From the NCBI GenBank assembly GCA_951812725.1, contig OX638330.1, positions 1,860,001 through 1,924,000 on the forward strand: 64,000 nucleotides of DNA, in the 5' to 3' direction. The notes below the pieces were generated by a model that made no database searches, was not told where the DNA came from, and saw only the letters and a program-made list of their open reading frames with translations. Shown one piece after another: positions 52,550 through 62,300 of the stretch. The DNA comes from an uncultured Caldilineaceae bacterium. Its GTDB lineage: Bacteria; Chloroflexota; Anaerolineae; Caldilineales; Caldilineaceae. The first letter of the stretch is position 1; every line of letters begins with the position of its first letter. The position numbers and the translations under genes are program-made.

Positions 52550-53449
52550 CTAAGAACTGCCCTCAGGATACAATTCCTTCAGCAGTGCAGCCAGCTCATC
52601 ACGGGTAAGTGGGTCAATCGGCGGCGCCGGCGCCCGCACCCTTGCCGAACGAATCACGCCGCGATAACGCAGGATCTCCTTATGAATACCGTGGAACAGG
52701 CCCGCGCCCTGGGCCGAGAGCCGGCTGACAGGCACCAGATAGCGGTTGAATGTTTCCCAAGCCCCTGCCTCATCGCCCGATCTCACCTTGTTCCAGATAT
52801 CCACAAATGCTTCCGGCTGCGTACAGAACGGCATCGTCCCCACCGAGCCTCTCCGCATCTCCTCGATGAAATAACCGCCGCCCGCTCCGCCGAATACCGT
52901 CAGCACATCTCCTGCCTCCTCAGCCATAGCCGCCACCTTGGCCACAACCGGAAAACTCTCCACCTTAATGTACTGGACCCACTCGCATTCCTGTGCCAGC
53001 CGTTTTGCCAGCCCAGGCGCGATCGGCGAAGTCGCCACATCCTGAATGAATATCGGCAGGGGAACTGCATCCGAAATCGCACGGAAATACGCCACAGTCT
53101 CATCCTGTCCCGCAGGAAAAAACGAAGGCGGCAGCACCATCAACGAATCCGCGCCGTTCTCATGTGCCATCCGGCTGTAATTAACCGCCAGGTCCGTCCC
53201 ATTGGCCCCCGTATTGATCACTACCGGTACACGCCCGCCCACCTGGTCGACAACAATGCGGGTCATTCGAGCCCGCTCGGCCTCCGTCAACTTGTAGACT
53301 TCGCTGCCCAACGCCACGCCCAACCCATGCACCCCAGCATCCAAATTAAAATCAATCAACCGCCGCAAACTCTCCTCTTCAATCTGCGAATTTTCGTCAA
53401 AGGGCGTAACCAGTATCGGATACACGCCCTCCATCTTCTTCGTCGCCAT
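52550..53449 (-). CDS. Dihydrodipicolinate-synthase-family protein, atypical active site
   Basis: 299 residues of the class I aldolase DHDPS/NAL fold. The Schiff-base Lys lies in Q-Y-I-K-V-E-S near residue 165, and the substrate-binding N-T-G-A-N-G-T is in the right place. The catalytic Tyr expected in the strand before it is replaced: the segment reads P-I-F-I-Q-D-V-A-T, with Gln where Tyr should be. The enzyme therefore need not be a DHDPS and may be another aldolase/dehydratase for sugar acids. The ATG at 53449 has a GGGGGAG site; the frame to 53557 is rejected as Cys/Arg-rich. No operon partner is adjacent. Confidence 0.85.
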   Translation of the reverse strand: MATKKMEGVYPILVTPFDENSQIEEESLRRLIDFNLDAGVHGLGVALGSEVYKLTEAERARMTRIVVDQVGGRVPVVINTGANGTDLAVNYSRMAHENGADSLMVLPPSFFPAGQDETVAYFRAISDAVPLPIFIQDVATSPIAPGLAKRLAQECEWVQYIKVESFPVVAKVAAMAEEAGDVLTVFGGAGGGYFIEEMRRGSVGTMPFCTQPEAFVDIWNKVRSGDEAGAWETFNRYLVPVSRLSAQGAGLFHGIHKEILRYRGVIRSARVRAPAPPIDPLTRDELAALLKELYPEGSS

Positions 53450-53893
53450 CAGTCTCCCCCTATCTCTTCGCCACCACTCTAGTCTAGGCCGCTCACAGCA
53501 TCTTGCCCCCACTCCTTCATAATGGCAAGAGCTGCATTCCCCTGAAAACATCCCCACCTAACTCCGTCCGCATCCAGCCTTTCCGCTCCCTAGGGGATTC
53601 CGCGGGCGCTCAATTCGAGCTGCATCGCCTCATGATAGACCTACGCAAAGAACCCTGTTCCAAGCGCACGACGTACCTCAATCGCCGCCCCTATCACTGT
53701 AAAAGTCTCATCCCCTGGAAGCAGTTTCGACATTTCAATCCTTTCTTGGAAGTGCAATGAAGTTTCCCCAAAAGAAACTTCACCCATAAACTACCAGCTT
53801 CCCCCATAAATGACACAGAAACCTTATCCGCCATACACTTGTGCCAATTTGCAGATCAATAATCGTTTCCCACAAATCCCTCCGTCCTAAAAA

Positions 53894-54117
53894 AGTGTGT
53901 CGAAGTCGCAGTTCTTCGCGGCCCTTCGCGGCCCTTCGCGGCCCTTCGTGGCCCTCCGTGGATAAAGACGTTGACGTTGCAGTTCTTAGCGTCTCTTCGC
54001 GGCCCTTCGCGGATAAAGGTGTTGCAGTTGCAGTTCTTCGCGGCCCTTCGTGGCCCTTCGCGGCCCTTCGCGGATAAAGGTGTTGCAGTTGCCGTTCTCC
54101 GTGCCCCTCCGTGGACA
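53894..54117. repeat. Repeat array 1, CCCTTCG(C/T)GG type
   Basis: Alternating copies of TTCTTCGCGGCCCTTCG... with ...GGATAAAGGTGTTGCAGTTGC, built from a 10-bp subunit CCCTTCGYGG and a linker. It ends 130 bp before thuA. Reading frames cross it without stops but it is not a gene. The 53450-54245 gap holds nothing else beyond the thuA promoter. Confidence 0.85.
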
Positions 54118-54159
54118 TAACGCCAGTCCCCCTTCCCCCCAAACAGCCAAGAACCACAA

Positions 54160-54188
54160 TTGAATCTCTCTCCCCCCTATGCTATGAT
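54160..54188 (+). promoter_or_regulatory. Promoter of thuA-MFS
   Basis: TTGAAT (54160-54165), 17-bp spacer, TATGAT (54183-54188). Transcription would begin near 54195, about 50 bases before the thuA ATG. It is downstream of repeat array 1. Confidence 0.55.
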
Positions 54189-54245
54189 CACACAACCCCC
54201 AAATCATAGTCACCCAGCCCGACCCGCCAAAAGAAAGGCAGACAA

Positions 54246-54902
54246 ATGACCAACGTCCTCGTACTCTCCGGTTCCAACCACGGCTTCGCCGCCAGCGCAG
54301 AAGTCATCGCTGGATTCCTTGGCAGCGACCCGGGCATCCACGTCACGACAACCGAAGACAAAAGCATCTTCACATCGTCCAACCTGGCCGACTACGATGT
54401 ATGTGTACTCGGCTCAGGCTTCACCCGCTCCGAACGGCACGAAGACGGCACCGCCACCTACCACGCCGAGCTGACTGCCGAACAGGAAGAGGGACTCTTT
54501 GGATTTGTCGGCGGCGGCAAAGGCTTCGTCGGCGTCCATGGCACCGGCTGGTGGATCGGCGGCAAGGCTGCCAACCTTCTTGGCGGTCACGCTAACTGGC
54601 ATCCACCGGGCCTGACTTTCACCGTTAACGTCAACGACAACGCCCACCCGGTCATGCAAGGCATTGACGACTTTGAAGTAGAAGATGAAATCTACATGTC
54701 CGCCTGGGACCCCGCCATCCACGTCCTGGCCAGTGCAGACTGGTCCGACAAAGCGCATCCCATGGCCTGGGTAAAGCCCTATGGCGGCGGTCGAGTGTTC
54801 TACACTGCGCTGGGCCACACCTCCGAGACCTTCCAGCGACCGGCAGTCCAGCAAATGATGCGGCAAGGTGCCCTCTGGGCCGCCAACGGAGCCGCCGACT
54901 GA
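54246..54902 (+). CDS. ThuA-like protein
   Basis: 218 residues of the ThuA/trehalose-utilisation fold, a class I glutamine-amidotransferase-like domain. Visible features are V-L-V-L-S-G-S-N-H-G-F at the start, G-F-V-G-V-H-G-T-G-W-W, L-L-G-G-H-A-N-W-H and a late W-V-K-P-Y-G-G-G-R-V-F-Y-T-A-L-G-H. The catalytic Cys of true amidotransferases is absent at the nucleophile position (G-V-H), as in ThuA proteins. Function is unclear even in studied members; some take part in disaccharide oxidation. Its stop overlaps an apparent CTG start of an MFS gene. AAAGG lies upstream of the ATG. Confidence 0.87.
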   Translation: MTNVLVLSGSNHGFAASAEVIAGFLGSDPGIHVTTTEDKSIFTSSNLADYDVCVLGSGFTRSERHEDGTATYHAELTAEQEEGLFGFVGGGKGFVGVHGTGWWIGGKAANLLGGHANWHPPGLTFTVNVNDNAHPVMQGIDDFEVEDEIYMSAWDPAIHVLASADWSDKAHPMAWVKPYGGGRVFYTALGHTSETFQRPAVQQMMRQGALWAANGAAD

Positions 54903-56134
54903 CGCACGCACAGGACAGCAGCGCCGGCCTTTTCGCGCCGCTGGCTCAGCCGACCTACCGCCGCCTCCTGCTCAGCAGCGTTCTCTGGTGGCAGACCTAC
55001 TCGATCTGGGTCATCGTGGCCGGCGTCGTAGTCCTGGACATGACCGACTCAGCCCTCGCCGTGGCCCTGCTCACCTTCTGGCGACGGGCTGCCCAGCTTT
55101 CATTCGGCGGCTTCGCCGGCTTTATCGGCGACCGGCTGGGACGGCGCAACACGCTTACCCTGAGCCAGTTCGTTATCTTCGGCGCCTGCCTGGCACTCCT
55201 CCTCCTTTTCGCAGAGAACAGGCTGTCCGCCTGGCAGATCACCTTCGCCGCATTCGTCATCGGCGCCGCCTGGACAGTCGACGCACCCGCGCGCTCCGCG
55301 CTGGTGCCCGACCTGCTTGGCGGCAGGCTCACCGCCGATGCCATGCTGTTGGAGAGCTTTACTCACAGCATTATCCTGGGCGCCGGCGGCTACCTCGCAG
55401 GCTGGCTGCTCGAATACTTCGGAACCTCCGCCGGCCTTGGCGCGCTCATTGCCTTGACCGGCCTCAATCTGGCCCTGCTTGTCTGGCTGGGACGGGAGCA
55501 GGTGCCGCAAACAAATCCGGTGGCCGAAGGCAGCGTATGGCAGTCAATCGGCGAAGGCATAGCCTATGTCCGTAGCAACCGCCAGATGCTGGTCATCGTC
55601 CTCGTGTCCGCTCTCATTAACATAATGGTATTTCCGGCCCTTAGTCTTTTGCCAGTCTTCGCCCGCGATGTCTTCGAAAGAAGCGCCATCGGATTGGGCA
55701 TGCTGAACGGAAGCTTCGGCCTTGGCAGCTTCATCGGCCTGTTCCTGACCCACCGCCTACGTCGCCGTCTCTCCTTCTACTGGATATTCGCCGCCGGATC
55801 CCTGCTCCAATGTCTTGCCTGGGCTGTCTTTGCGCTCTCGCCGCTCTTCAATTTGGCCTGCCTACTGCTATTCCTGGCCGGTGTAGGCCAAGCAAGTTTC
55901 TATACCATGCGCAACGTCATTTTGCTTACCACAGCCAGCAACGAAATGCGCGGCCGTGCCATGAGCACCGTAGCCCTCAGCCAGGGAGCCGGCCTGCCCG
56001 GAGAGCTGGTGTCCGGCTCGCTGGCCGAATCCGTCGGCCCTCGACTCACTGTATCAGTGCAAGGATTCCTGGCCGCCTTCGCAGCGCTCGCCATCATCTT
56101 GCGTGGAAAGAACAGCCACAGATCAGAATCCTGA
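54899..56134 (+). CDS. MFS exporter, apparent CTG start
   Basis: Major facilitator with about 12 transmembrane spans, similar in layout to EntS-like exporters (MFS_3). The open frame continues upstream of the first GTG (55016) to a CTG at 54899 that overlaps the ThuA stop as CTGA. Starting there gives M-T-H-A-Q-D-S-S-A-G-L-F and then Q-P-T-Y-R-R-L-L-L-S-S-V, a normal N-terminal tail and first span that the 55016 start would cut off. No ATG, GTG or TTG lies between. GGAG sits about nine bases before the CTG. The loop between spans 2 and 3 carries G-D-R-L-G-R-R. The substrate is unknown; pairing with ThuA suggests a sugar or small metabolite. Confidence 0.82.
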   Translation: MTHAQDSSAGLFAPLAQPTYRRLLLSSVLWWQTYSIWVIVAGVVVLDMTDSALAVALLTFWRRAAQLSFGGFAGFIGDRLGRRNTLTLSQFVIFGACLALLLLFAENRLSAWQITFAAFVIGAAWTVDAPARSALVPDLLGGRLTADAMLLESFTHSIILGAGGYLAGWLLEYFGTSAGLGALIALTGLNLALLVWLGREQVPQTNPVAEGSVWQSIGEGIAYVRSNRQMLVIVLVSALINIMVFPALSLLPVFARDVFERSAIGLGMLNGSFGLGSFIGLFLTHRLRRRLSFYWIFAAGSLLQCLAWAVFALSPLFNLACLLLFLAGVGQASFYTMRNVILLTTASNEMRGRAMSTVALSQGAGLPGELVSGSLAESVGPRLTVSVQGFLAAFAALAIILRGKNSHRSES

Positions 56135-56194
56135 CAGATAACCACAATTTGACCTACCCAGAAAAAACGGCCCGTCACGACCGCAAGAAGCAAG

Positions 56195-56570
56195 AAAGGT
56201 GTTCTTCGCGGCCCTTCGTGGATAAGGATGTTGACGTTGCCGTTCTCCGTGGCCCTCCGTGGCCCTCCTTGGAACAAAGGTGTTGAAGTTGCCTTTCTTC
56301 GCGGCCCTTCGTGGCCCTTCGTGGATAAAGATGTTGACGTTGCCGTTCTCCGTGGCCCTCCGTGGCCCTCCGTGGAACAAAGGTGTTGCAGTTGCCTTTC
56401 TTCGCGGCCCTTCGCGGCCCTTCGTGGATAAGGATGTTGACGTTGCAGTTCTTCGCGGCCCTTCGCGGCCCTTCGTGGATAAGGATGTTGATGTTGCAGT
56501 TCTTCGCGGCCCTTCGTGGCCCTTCGTGGATAAGGATATTGACGTTGCAGTTCTCAGTGGCCCTCCGTGG
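56195..56570. repeat. Repeat array 2, CCCTTCG(C/T)GG type
   Basis: Six to seven units with a period of about 51 bp (17 codons). Two variants alternate: TTCTTCGCGG...GGATAAGGATGTTGACGTTGCAG and TTCTCCGTGG...GGAACAAAGGTGTTGAAGTTGCC. The same family as array 1; together they bracket thuA-MFS. Because the period is a multiple of three, several frames on both strands stay open, giving false reading frames. Confidence 0.9.
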
Positions 56571-56681
56571 TCAAAAGAAGGTATTCACCCTTAACCACTG
56601 CAGATCAGAACCCAGCCCCCAATCACCAACAAGTTCCAACCAAAGCCGACCCTTGAATCCCAACCAGAAGGACCATCCAAA

Positions 56682-58439
56682 ATGACAACCACACTCAACA
56701 TCAAAACACCAATGCCCCCGCCTCACTGGGCCCTCCTCCAAAGAAGACTCCTCCGCGAGCAAGCCGAAGGCTGCCGCGCCTTCTTCGACCACTACTTCGA
56801 CGACCGCGGCTACCTCCTCTGTGTCCCCCGCTGGGGCGGCGACGACGGCCCCGACGACGCCGCCGAAAACATCCTCAACTGGACCATGCTCCACGCCCTC
56901 GGCGCCGACGACGACATCCTCGACCTTTACAAACTCGGCTGGGAAGGCCATCTCTTGCAGTATACCGAAGCCAAAACAGTCGAAGTGCCCATGGCCCGCG
57001 ACGGCATGTACTTCAAAGAATTCCCGGTCATGTTCGACTGGTTCCACAACGCCGAAGGCTTCTCCGCCTTCTTCCTTCAGGGCCTCTCCGACCCCGACGA
57101 CCCTGACTTTCAACGCCGTTGCCGCCGTTTCGCCGGTTTCTACATGGACGAAGACCCCATTGCCAAGAACTATGACCCCCAACACAAGCTGATTCGCAGC
57201 ATGTTCAACGGCAGCCGCGGCCCCCTCCTCCGCAAGGCCACCGGTCTCGACTGGGCCGGCGACCCCATCGAAATCGAAGGAAGATTCCGCCTCGGGCACG
57301 GCGAGCGCAATTATGACGAGATGGTGGCCCACTTCAAAGACTACAACGACGTTGTCGGCGACCACCCCATCAACATGGCCGCCACCATCCTGCCGCTGAA
57401 CGCCTTCATGCTCGGTCACGAAGACAAGTACCGCCAGTGGGTCATCGACTATGTCGACCAGTGGGTCGAGCGTACAGAGCAGAACGGCGGCATCATCCCC
57501 ACCAACGTCGGCCTCGACAACGTCATCGGCAGCGAATGCGGCGGCCGCTGGTACGGCGGTGTCTACGGCTGGGGCTTCACCGTTACCGTTCCCCAGACCG
57601 GTGAGCTCGCCCACCGCACCTACTTCCACACCCGCGCCATCCACGGCTTCGGCAACGCCATGATACTGACCGGCGACCAACGCTACGCCGATTCCTGGCG
57701 CGGCGTCATCGACCACGTCAACAGCAACGCCCGTAAAATCGATGGCCAACTGATGTATCCGGATGCCTATGGCGACTACTTTGGCGAGGAAGACTGGTAC
57801 GCATTCAAGCCCGAGCCCTTCACCTCCGGCGCGCTCGAAGTCTACTTCTGGTCCATGAACCCAGACCACCGCGACCTCCTCGCCGGCGACCCCTGGATCC
57901 AATACCTCGAAGGCAGCAACCCCGACTTCCCCGAGCAGGCGTTCCTGTCCGACTTCGACAAGCTCAGACACAACCTCGAAGTCATGCGCGCCGACACCGC
58001 CACCCCCGACACCCGCCTCTCCGACGACATGAACCACATCAATCCGGCCGTCACCGAAAACCTCACCAGGCTCATGCTCGGCGGACTGCCCACAGGCCGA
58101 ACCGGCGGCCCCCTCCACTGCCGTCTACGCTACTTCGACCCGGACCAGCGAAGGGCAGGCGTCCCAGCCGACGTGGCCGCGCTCGTAGAAAAAATGACAG
58201 CCGACGCCGTCACCGTAACCCTCATCAACACCGGACAGGTATCCTCCCGCCGCGTCACCATCCAGGGCGGTGCCTACGCCGAGCACCAGTTCGGCTCGGT
58301 CACCGTCAACGGGCAGACTGCAGAAGTATCGGACGACACATTCGAAGTCTCAATCGCCCCCGGTTGCGGCGCCACCATTGAAATCGCAACCGACCGCTAC
58401 GCAAACACACCTACCCTTGCCTTCCCTTGGCGAAGGTGA
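56682..58439 (+). CDS. Uncharacterised protein, possible alpha/alpha-toroid enzyme with beta C-terminus
   Basis: 585 residues, not recognised with confidence. Repeated helical segments from about 1 to 450 (W-T-M-L-H-A-L-G, N-A-E-G-F-S-A-F-F-L-Q-G-L, N-M-A-A-T-I-L-P-L-N-A-F-M-L-G, H-G-F-G-N-A-M-I-L-T-G-D) suggest an (alpha/alpha)-toroid, the fold of many sugar hydrolases and lyases. Residues about 490-575 form a beta-rich tail (V-T-V-T-L-I-N-T-G, A-E-H-Q-F-G-S-V). There is no signal peptide. Asp- and Glu-rich loops (F-D-D-R-G-Y, D-D-G-P-D-D) could hold catalytic acids. A polysaccharide- or uronate-active enzyme is possible but unproven. AAGGA precedes the ATG; array 2 lies upstream. Confidence 0.8.
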   Translation: MTTTLNIKTPMPPPHWALLQRRLLREQAEGCRAFFDHYFDDRGYLLCVPRWGGDDGPDDAAENILNWTMLHALGADDDILDLYKLGWEGHLLQYTEAKTVEVPMARDGMYFKEFPVMFDWFHNAEGFSAFFLQGLSDPDDPDFQRRCRRFAGFYMDEDPIAKNYDPQHKLIRSMFNGSRGPLLRKATGLDWAGDPIEIEGRFRLGHGERNYDEMVAHFKDYNDVVGDHPINMAATILPLNAFMLGHEDKYRQWVIDYVDQWVERTEQNGGIIPTNVGLDNVIGSECGGRWYGGVYGWGFTVTVPQTGELAHRTYFHTRAIHGFGNAMILTGDQRYADSWRGVIDHVNSNARKIDGQLMYPDAYGDYFGEEDWYAFKPEPFTSGALEVYFWSMNPDHRDLLAGDPWIQYLEGSNPDFPEQAFLSDFDKLRHNLEVMRADTATPDTRLSDDMNHINPAVTENLTRLMLGGLPTGRTGGPLHCRLRYFDPDQRRAGVPADVAALVEKMTADAVTVTLINTGQVSSRRVTIQGGAYAEHQFGSVTVNGQTAEVSDDTFEVSIAPGCGATIEIATDRYANTPTLAFPWRR

Positions 58440-59320
58440 ATGAGGTCAGATTGCATTTATGTACGGGATAGGGCGGAGTCGACTGCGTTCGGAAATACGA
58501 GAAGAGCTGGGGAGCCGCCTCAGAAACTCAGCCCAAGAATGAGTCGATTGCGGAGACTGCGGGACTGCCGGTCCCGCGTCTCCCTGCACTCACGTGGTCG
58601 ACTACTGAGCTTGGCCCCGATTACTGGACCACGAGCAAAGGTGTGTTCTAGGGAAATACTCCTAAGCCTGTATAGGGGCAGCATAATGGTCAGGAAACCG
58701 CGACGGCCACCCTGCCGGCGGCTGGCTGCGAATCTGGGAAATCTCTGCTGGGTTCTGTGTCAAAGGAGTCATCAAGCAAGCTTGGCTTTTCGGCGATTTC
58801 CGAAGCTCTGCGATCTGCCCGTACTATCTATTGTCTGTTCTTGAGAATCCTGGCGTGAAGCTGTAGGAAATCATAGAAGACTTGCTCTTATGAGAGCATT
58901 GAGCTGCTCTCCTTTTTGCGTTGCAGGTCATCCTTGTTCCTCCCCTGTTTGTTTCTCGGCACAGTGCCCCTGCCTGCGCCTTCCAATCGAGTGTGACCGA
59001 GTTCACTCTGGTTAAGGGGACGCGCGGGCGCAGCGTCAGTCGCGTAAGGCAGCGTTGGTATTGCCAGTCACATACGCTGCCCGATCTGAGTTATCGCCTC
59101 CATCCTTCGTCGAAACTTTGGTTCCCTCCCGTTCATAGGTATCGAACAGGCTTCAGCTGGCTTAACGCCTCGTCCCCTTACCGCCTGTTGCTCAGTCGCT
59201 AACGAGACGCCCGCAAAGTCTGTGGGCGCTGTAGAGTGCTGACCTGCTCCTTGGCATTACGAAGCAAGATCAGCCTCCGATTACAGTCTGGACGGCAGTG
59301 TAACTGCAAGCGTATCAGTC
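58440..59320. other. Hairpin-rich gap after the unrecognised 585-residue protein gene
   Basis: 880 bp without a supportable gene. It holds a nested structure at 58533-58614 (CCAAG/CTTGG outer, AGTCGA/TCGACT, then GGAGAC-T-GCGGGAC/GTCCCGC-GTCTCC) and a strong plus-strand terminator at 58892-58917. Further hairpins are GGCAGCGT/ACGCTGCC (59048-59081) and CGCCCGCA/TGTGGGCG with one G-U pair (about 59209-59229). It may contain a structured transcript or remnants of a mobile element. Confidence 0.5.
58892..58917 (+). terminator. Intrinsic terminator
   Basis: Perfect stem GAGAGCA/TGCTCTC with a six-base loop, followed by C and TTTTT (58913-58917). It lies 450 bp after the stop of the 585-residue protein gene, implying either a very long 3' tail or a separate short transcript ending here. 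Confidence 0.75.
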
Positions 59321-62300
59321 TTAGTCTGGTGGCTCAATCGTAAGGGCCAACTCAGTTGGCGCGCCCCCGTGGAAATTCTGAACCCCGACAAGAATGTGTC
59401 CACCTGACTGCACTGAGATGGTGATAGTCTCGTCACCGTCTAAGCCCCTGCTTGTGTCGTCCCAAGCTGTACCTTGCTCGTCCTGGCCAAAGATGTCGAA
59501 GTCGTGGCTGGTCGGTGTAGTGTCGACGTGGACCGTCCACGAACCGGCGCGGTCTTCTGCGTACCAGAGGAAATAAACGACCTGAAGGCGTGACAGACTG
59601 GCAACGTAGCTGCGAATTGAATGAGCCGTTACGCTGGTTGGGTTGCCAATAATATAAGGATCGGAATGTGTTCCCGAACCGCCCGTTGTGAACCCGTCGG
59701 GAGTCGGCGTACCGGTCGCCGAAGGCTGAGATGTGACTGTGGGCGTAGGCGTTGCTGTAATAGTACCCGTAAGCGTGGGGATTGCTGTGGGAGTCGCCGT
59801 GTCCTCCGGAATAGACGTGGGCGTGTGAGTGGAAGTGGACGTCGCCGTGTCCGCAGGAACAGCCGTGGGCGTGTTGGTGGATGTTGACGTCGCCGTGTCC
59901 GTAGGAACCAAGGTAGCCGTTTCTGTGGCCGGAGCGCTGGCTGTTTCCACCGTGAAGGACACAGCCAGCGTCCCCAGTATGTCGCCGCCTCGGTTCCCCT
60001 GCGAATAAGCCGTAGCCGTCAGAATGTACTCTCCGATCGGGAGTGCTTGACCATGCAGGGCGCCATGTCCGTTGTCCCCGTAAAGGGAGTACGGCGGGAT
60101 GCCCTCGGTCTGGTCAACCGACTTCGCTCCGGTCAGTTGCAGTCGGACGCTACCGATCTGCGCCACGGGCTCGATATTGACCCGGATACCGTAGCTGCCG
60201 TTGGTCGGATCGTCCAGGGCCAGCACTCTGCCGTCGCTCAGCGTTGCCAGCACCGCCTGCGGCCGGGCGGATGCATCCACCACTGTGAACCCGACCAGCG
60301 GACCTGTCGCCGCTGCCGCTGTCGCGACCACTGTGGCCGTCGCTGTTGACGTTGCCGTTGCCGTGTCCGTAGGAACCACGGTAGCTGTTGAAGTGGATGT
60401 GGGCGTCGCCGTGTCCGTAGGTATCAAAGTAGCCGTCGCTGTGGCCGTAGAGCTGGTTGCTGCCACCGTGAAGGACACAGCCAGCGTCCCCAGTATGTCA
60501 CCGCCTCGATTCCCCTGCGAGTAAGCCGTAGCCGTCAGAATGTACTCTCCAACCGGCAGCGCCTGACCATGCAGTGCGCCATGCCCGTTGTCCCCGTAGA
60601 GGGAGTACGGCGGAATTCCCTCGGTCTGGTCAACCGACTTCGCTCCGGTCAGTTGCAGTCGGACGCTGCCGATCTGCACTCCAGGCTCCGTATTGACCCG
60701 GATACCGTAGCTACCGTTGGTCGGATCCACCAGGGTCAGGACTCCCCCGTCGATCAGCGTTGCCAGCACCGCCTGCGGCCCGGTGGATGTATCCACCACT
60801 GTGAACCCGACCAGCGGGCCAGTCGCCGCTGCCACTGTAGCGGTCATTGTAGCGGTTACCGTGGCAGTCGCTGTGGGCGTTGCTGTGAGCGTTGCTGTGG
60901 GCGTTGCTGTGGGCGTTGCAGTTGCTGTGTCCGCAGGAACCACCGTTGCTATTCCCGTGGATGTGGACGTCGCCGTATCTGCAGGAATGGCAGTAGGCGT
61001 GTCGGTGGCTGTAGCACTGCTGTCGCTGATGATCGTGATGCGGTGGGTAGTAGAGCCCTCCGAGTCAGGATACGTGGTCACCGACAGATTTATCTCTGCC
61101 AAGTTTTCAAAACCGGGACAACGTTTTATGTAGAAGCCTGACTCTGCCGCTCTCTGGTAAGTAATCGTAAAGCTGGAGTCTATGTATCCTGGCACACTAC
61201 ATAAATCTTGAGGAGACGCCTTGCCAAATATGGAAACGGTAAGAAAACCGCGCTCATGAAGAATTTCAATACCGACCGACCGATTGGGATCGTTCACAGC
61301 ATAAAACGGGCCTATCCAGGGATCGTCGTCCGAGATCGTGACGGATGAGGGTACTGCGATAGCCTGCTGACTGCCGTCCGAAGGCGGCCCCACAGTAGTG
61401 ATATACACCGGGTCCACGTCCTGCCTCTGCTCAACGGTGGCCGCCGCTGTGGAAGTCGCCGTTGCTGTGTCCGCAGGAACCAACGTTGCTACTGCCGTGG
61501 ATGTGGAAGTTGCCGTTGCTGTGTCCGCTGGAACCAACGTTGCTACTGCCGTCGCTGCGGAAGTTGCCGTTGCTGTGTCCGCCGGAACCAGGGTAGCCGT
61601 CGCTGTGGAAGTCGCCGTTGCTGTGTCCGCTGGAACCACCGTTGCTATAGACGTAACCGTGTCTCCTGGAACGGCAGTGGGCGTGTTGGTGGCTGTAGCA
61701 CTGCTGTCGCTGATGATCCTGATACGGTGCGTAGTATAACTCTCCGCGTCAGGATACGTGGTCACCGACAGATTTATCTCTGTCAAGTGTTCAAACCCGG
61801 GACAGCGTCTGACGTAGAAACCTTTGGTCGCCAGTGTCTGGTAGCCAATCGCAAAACTACTATCTATATATTCTGGCAAACTACATAGACCCTCGCTCGG
61901 CGTGATAGCGATTGCAAAGCCGTGTTCATTGAGGATGTCAACCCCGACAACCCGGTCAGGATCGTTCACCGTATAAAACGGGCCAAACCAGGGATCGTCG
62001 TCCGATACCGTGACAGAGGAAGGCATTACGATAGCCTGCTGATTTCCGTCCGACGGCGGCCCCACAGTAGTGATGTACACCGGGTCCACGTCCTGCTGCT
62101 GAACGGTGGCGGTCGCTGTGGAAGTTGCGGTCGCTGTGGACGTTGCTGTTGCTGTGGACGTTGCTGTTGCTGTGTCCGCAGGAACCAATGTTGCCGTAGA
62201 TGTAACCGTGTCCCCGCTAAACATGAATGGGCCCTCGCCTGCCGGAACCGCCAGGGCAGGCGCGACAAACCTGCCTTCCGCAGAGCTCTGTTGCGCAGAA

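Noticed and set aside
53503..53760. 85-codon frame upstream of array 1
   Set aside because: Partly overlaps the 5' end of the DHDPS-family gene region and has no ribosome-binding site or protein-like pattern.
56228..56685. Overlapping plus- and minus-strand frames in repeat array 2
   Set aside because: A 51-bp period is a multiple of three, so open frames arise automatically; no start signal or family resemblance.
56571..58118. 515-residue minus-strand reading frame opposite the 585-residue protein gene
   Set aside because: Composition is dominated by Val, Gly and Ala as expected from the antisense of a GC-rich gene. The plus-strand protein has normal composition and a ribosome-binding site.
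58440..58844. 134-codon plus-strand frame after the 585-residue protein gene
   Set aside because: Arg/Ser/Cys-rich with no family pattern; it begins at a chance ATG touching the previous stop and runs through a hairpin structure.
60717..61739. Plus-strand Val/Ala-rich frames with V-A-V-A-V repeats
   Set aside because: They are the complement of the Thr/Ala linkers of the secreted modular protein; no start signals or domains.
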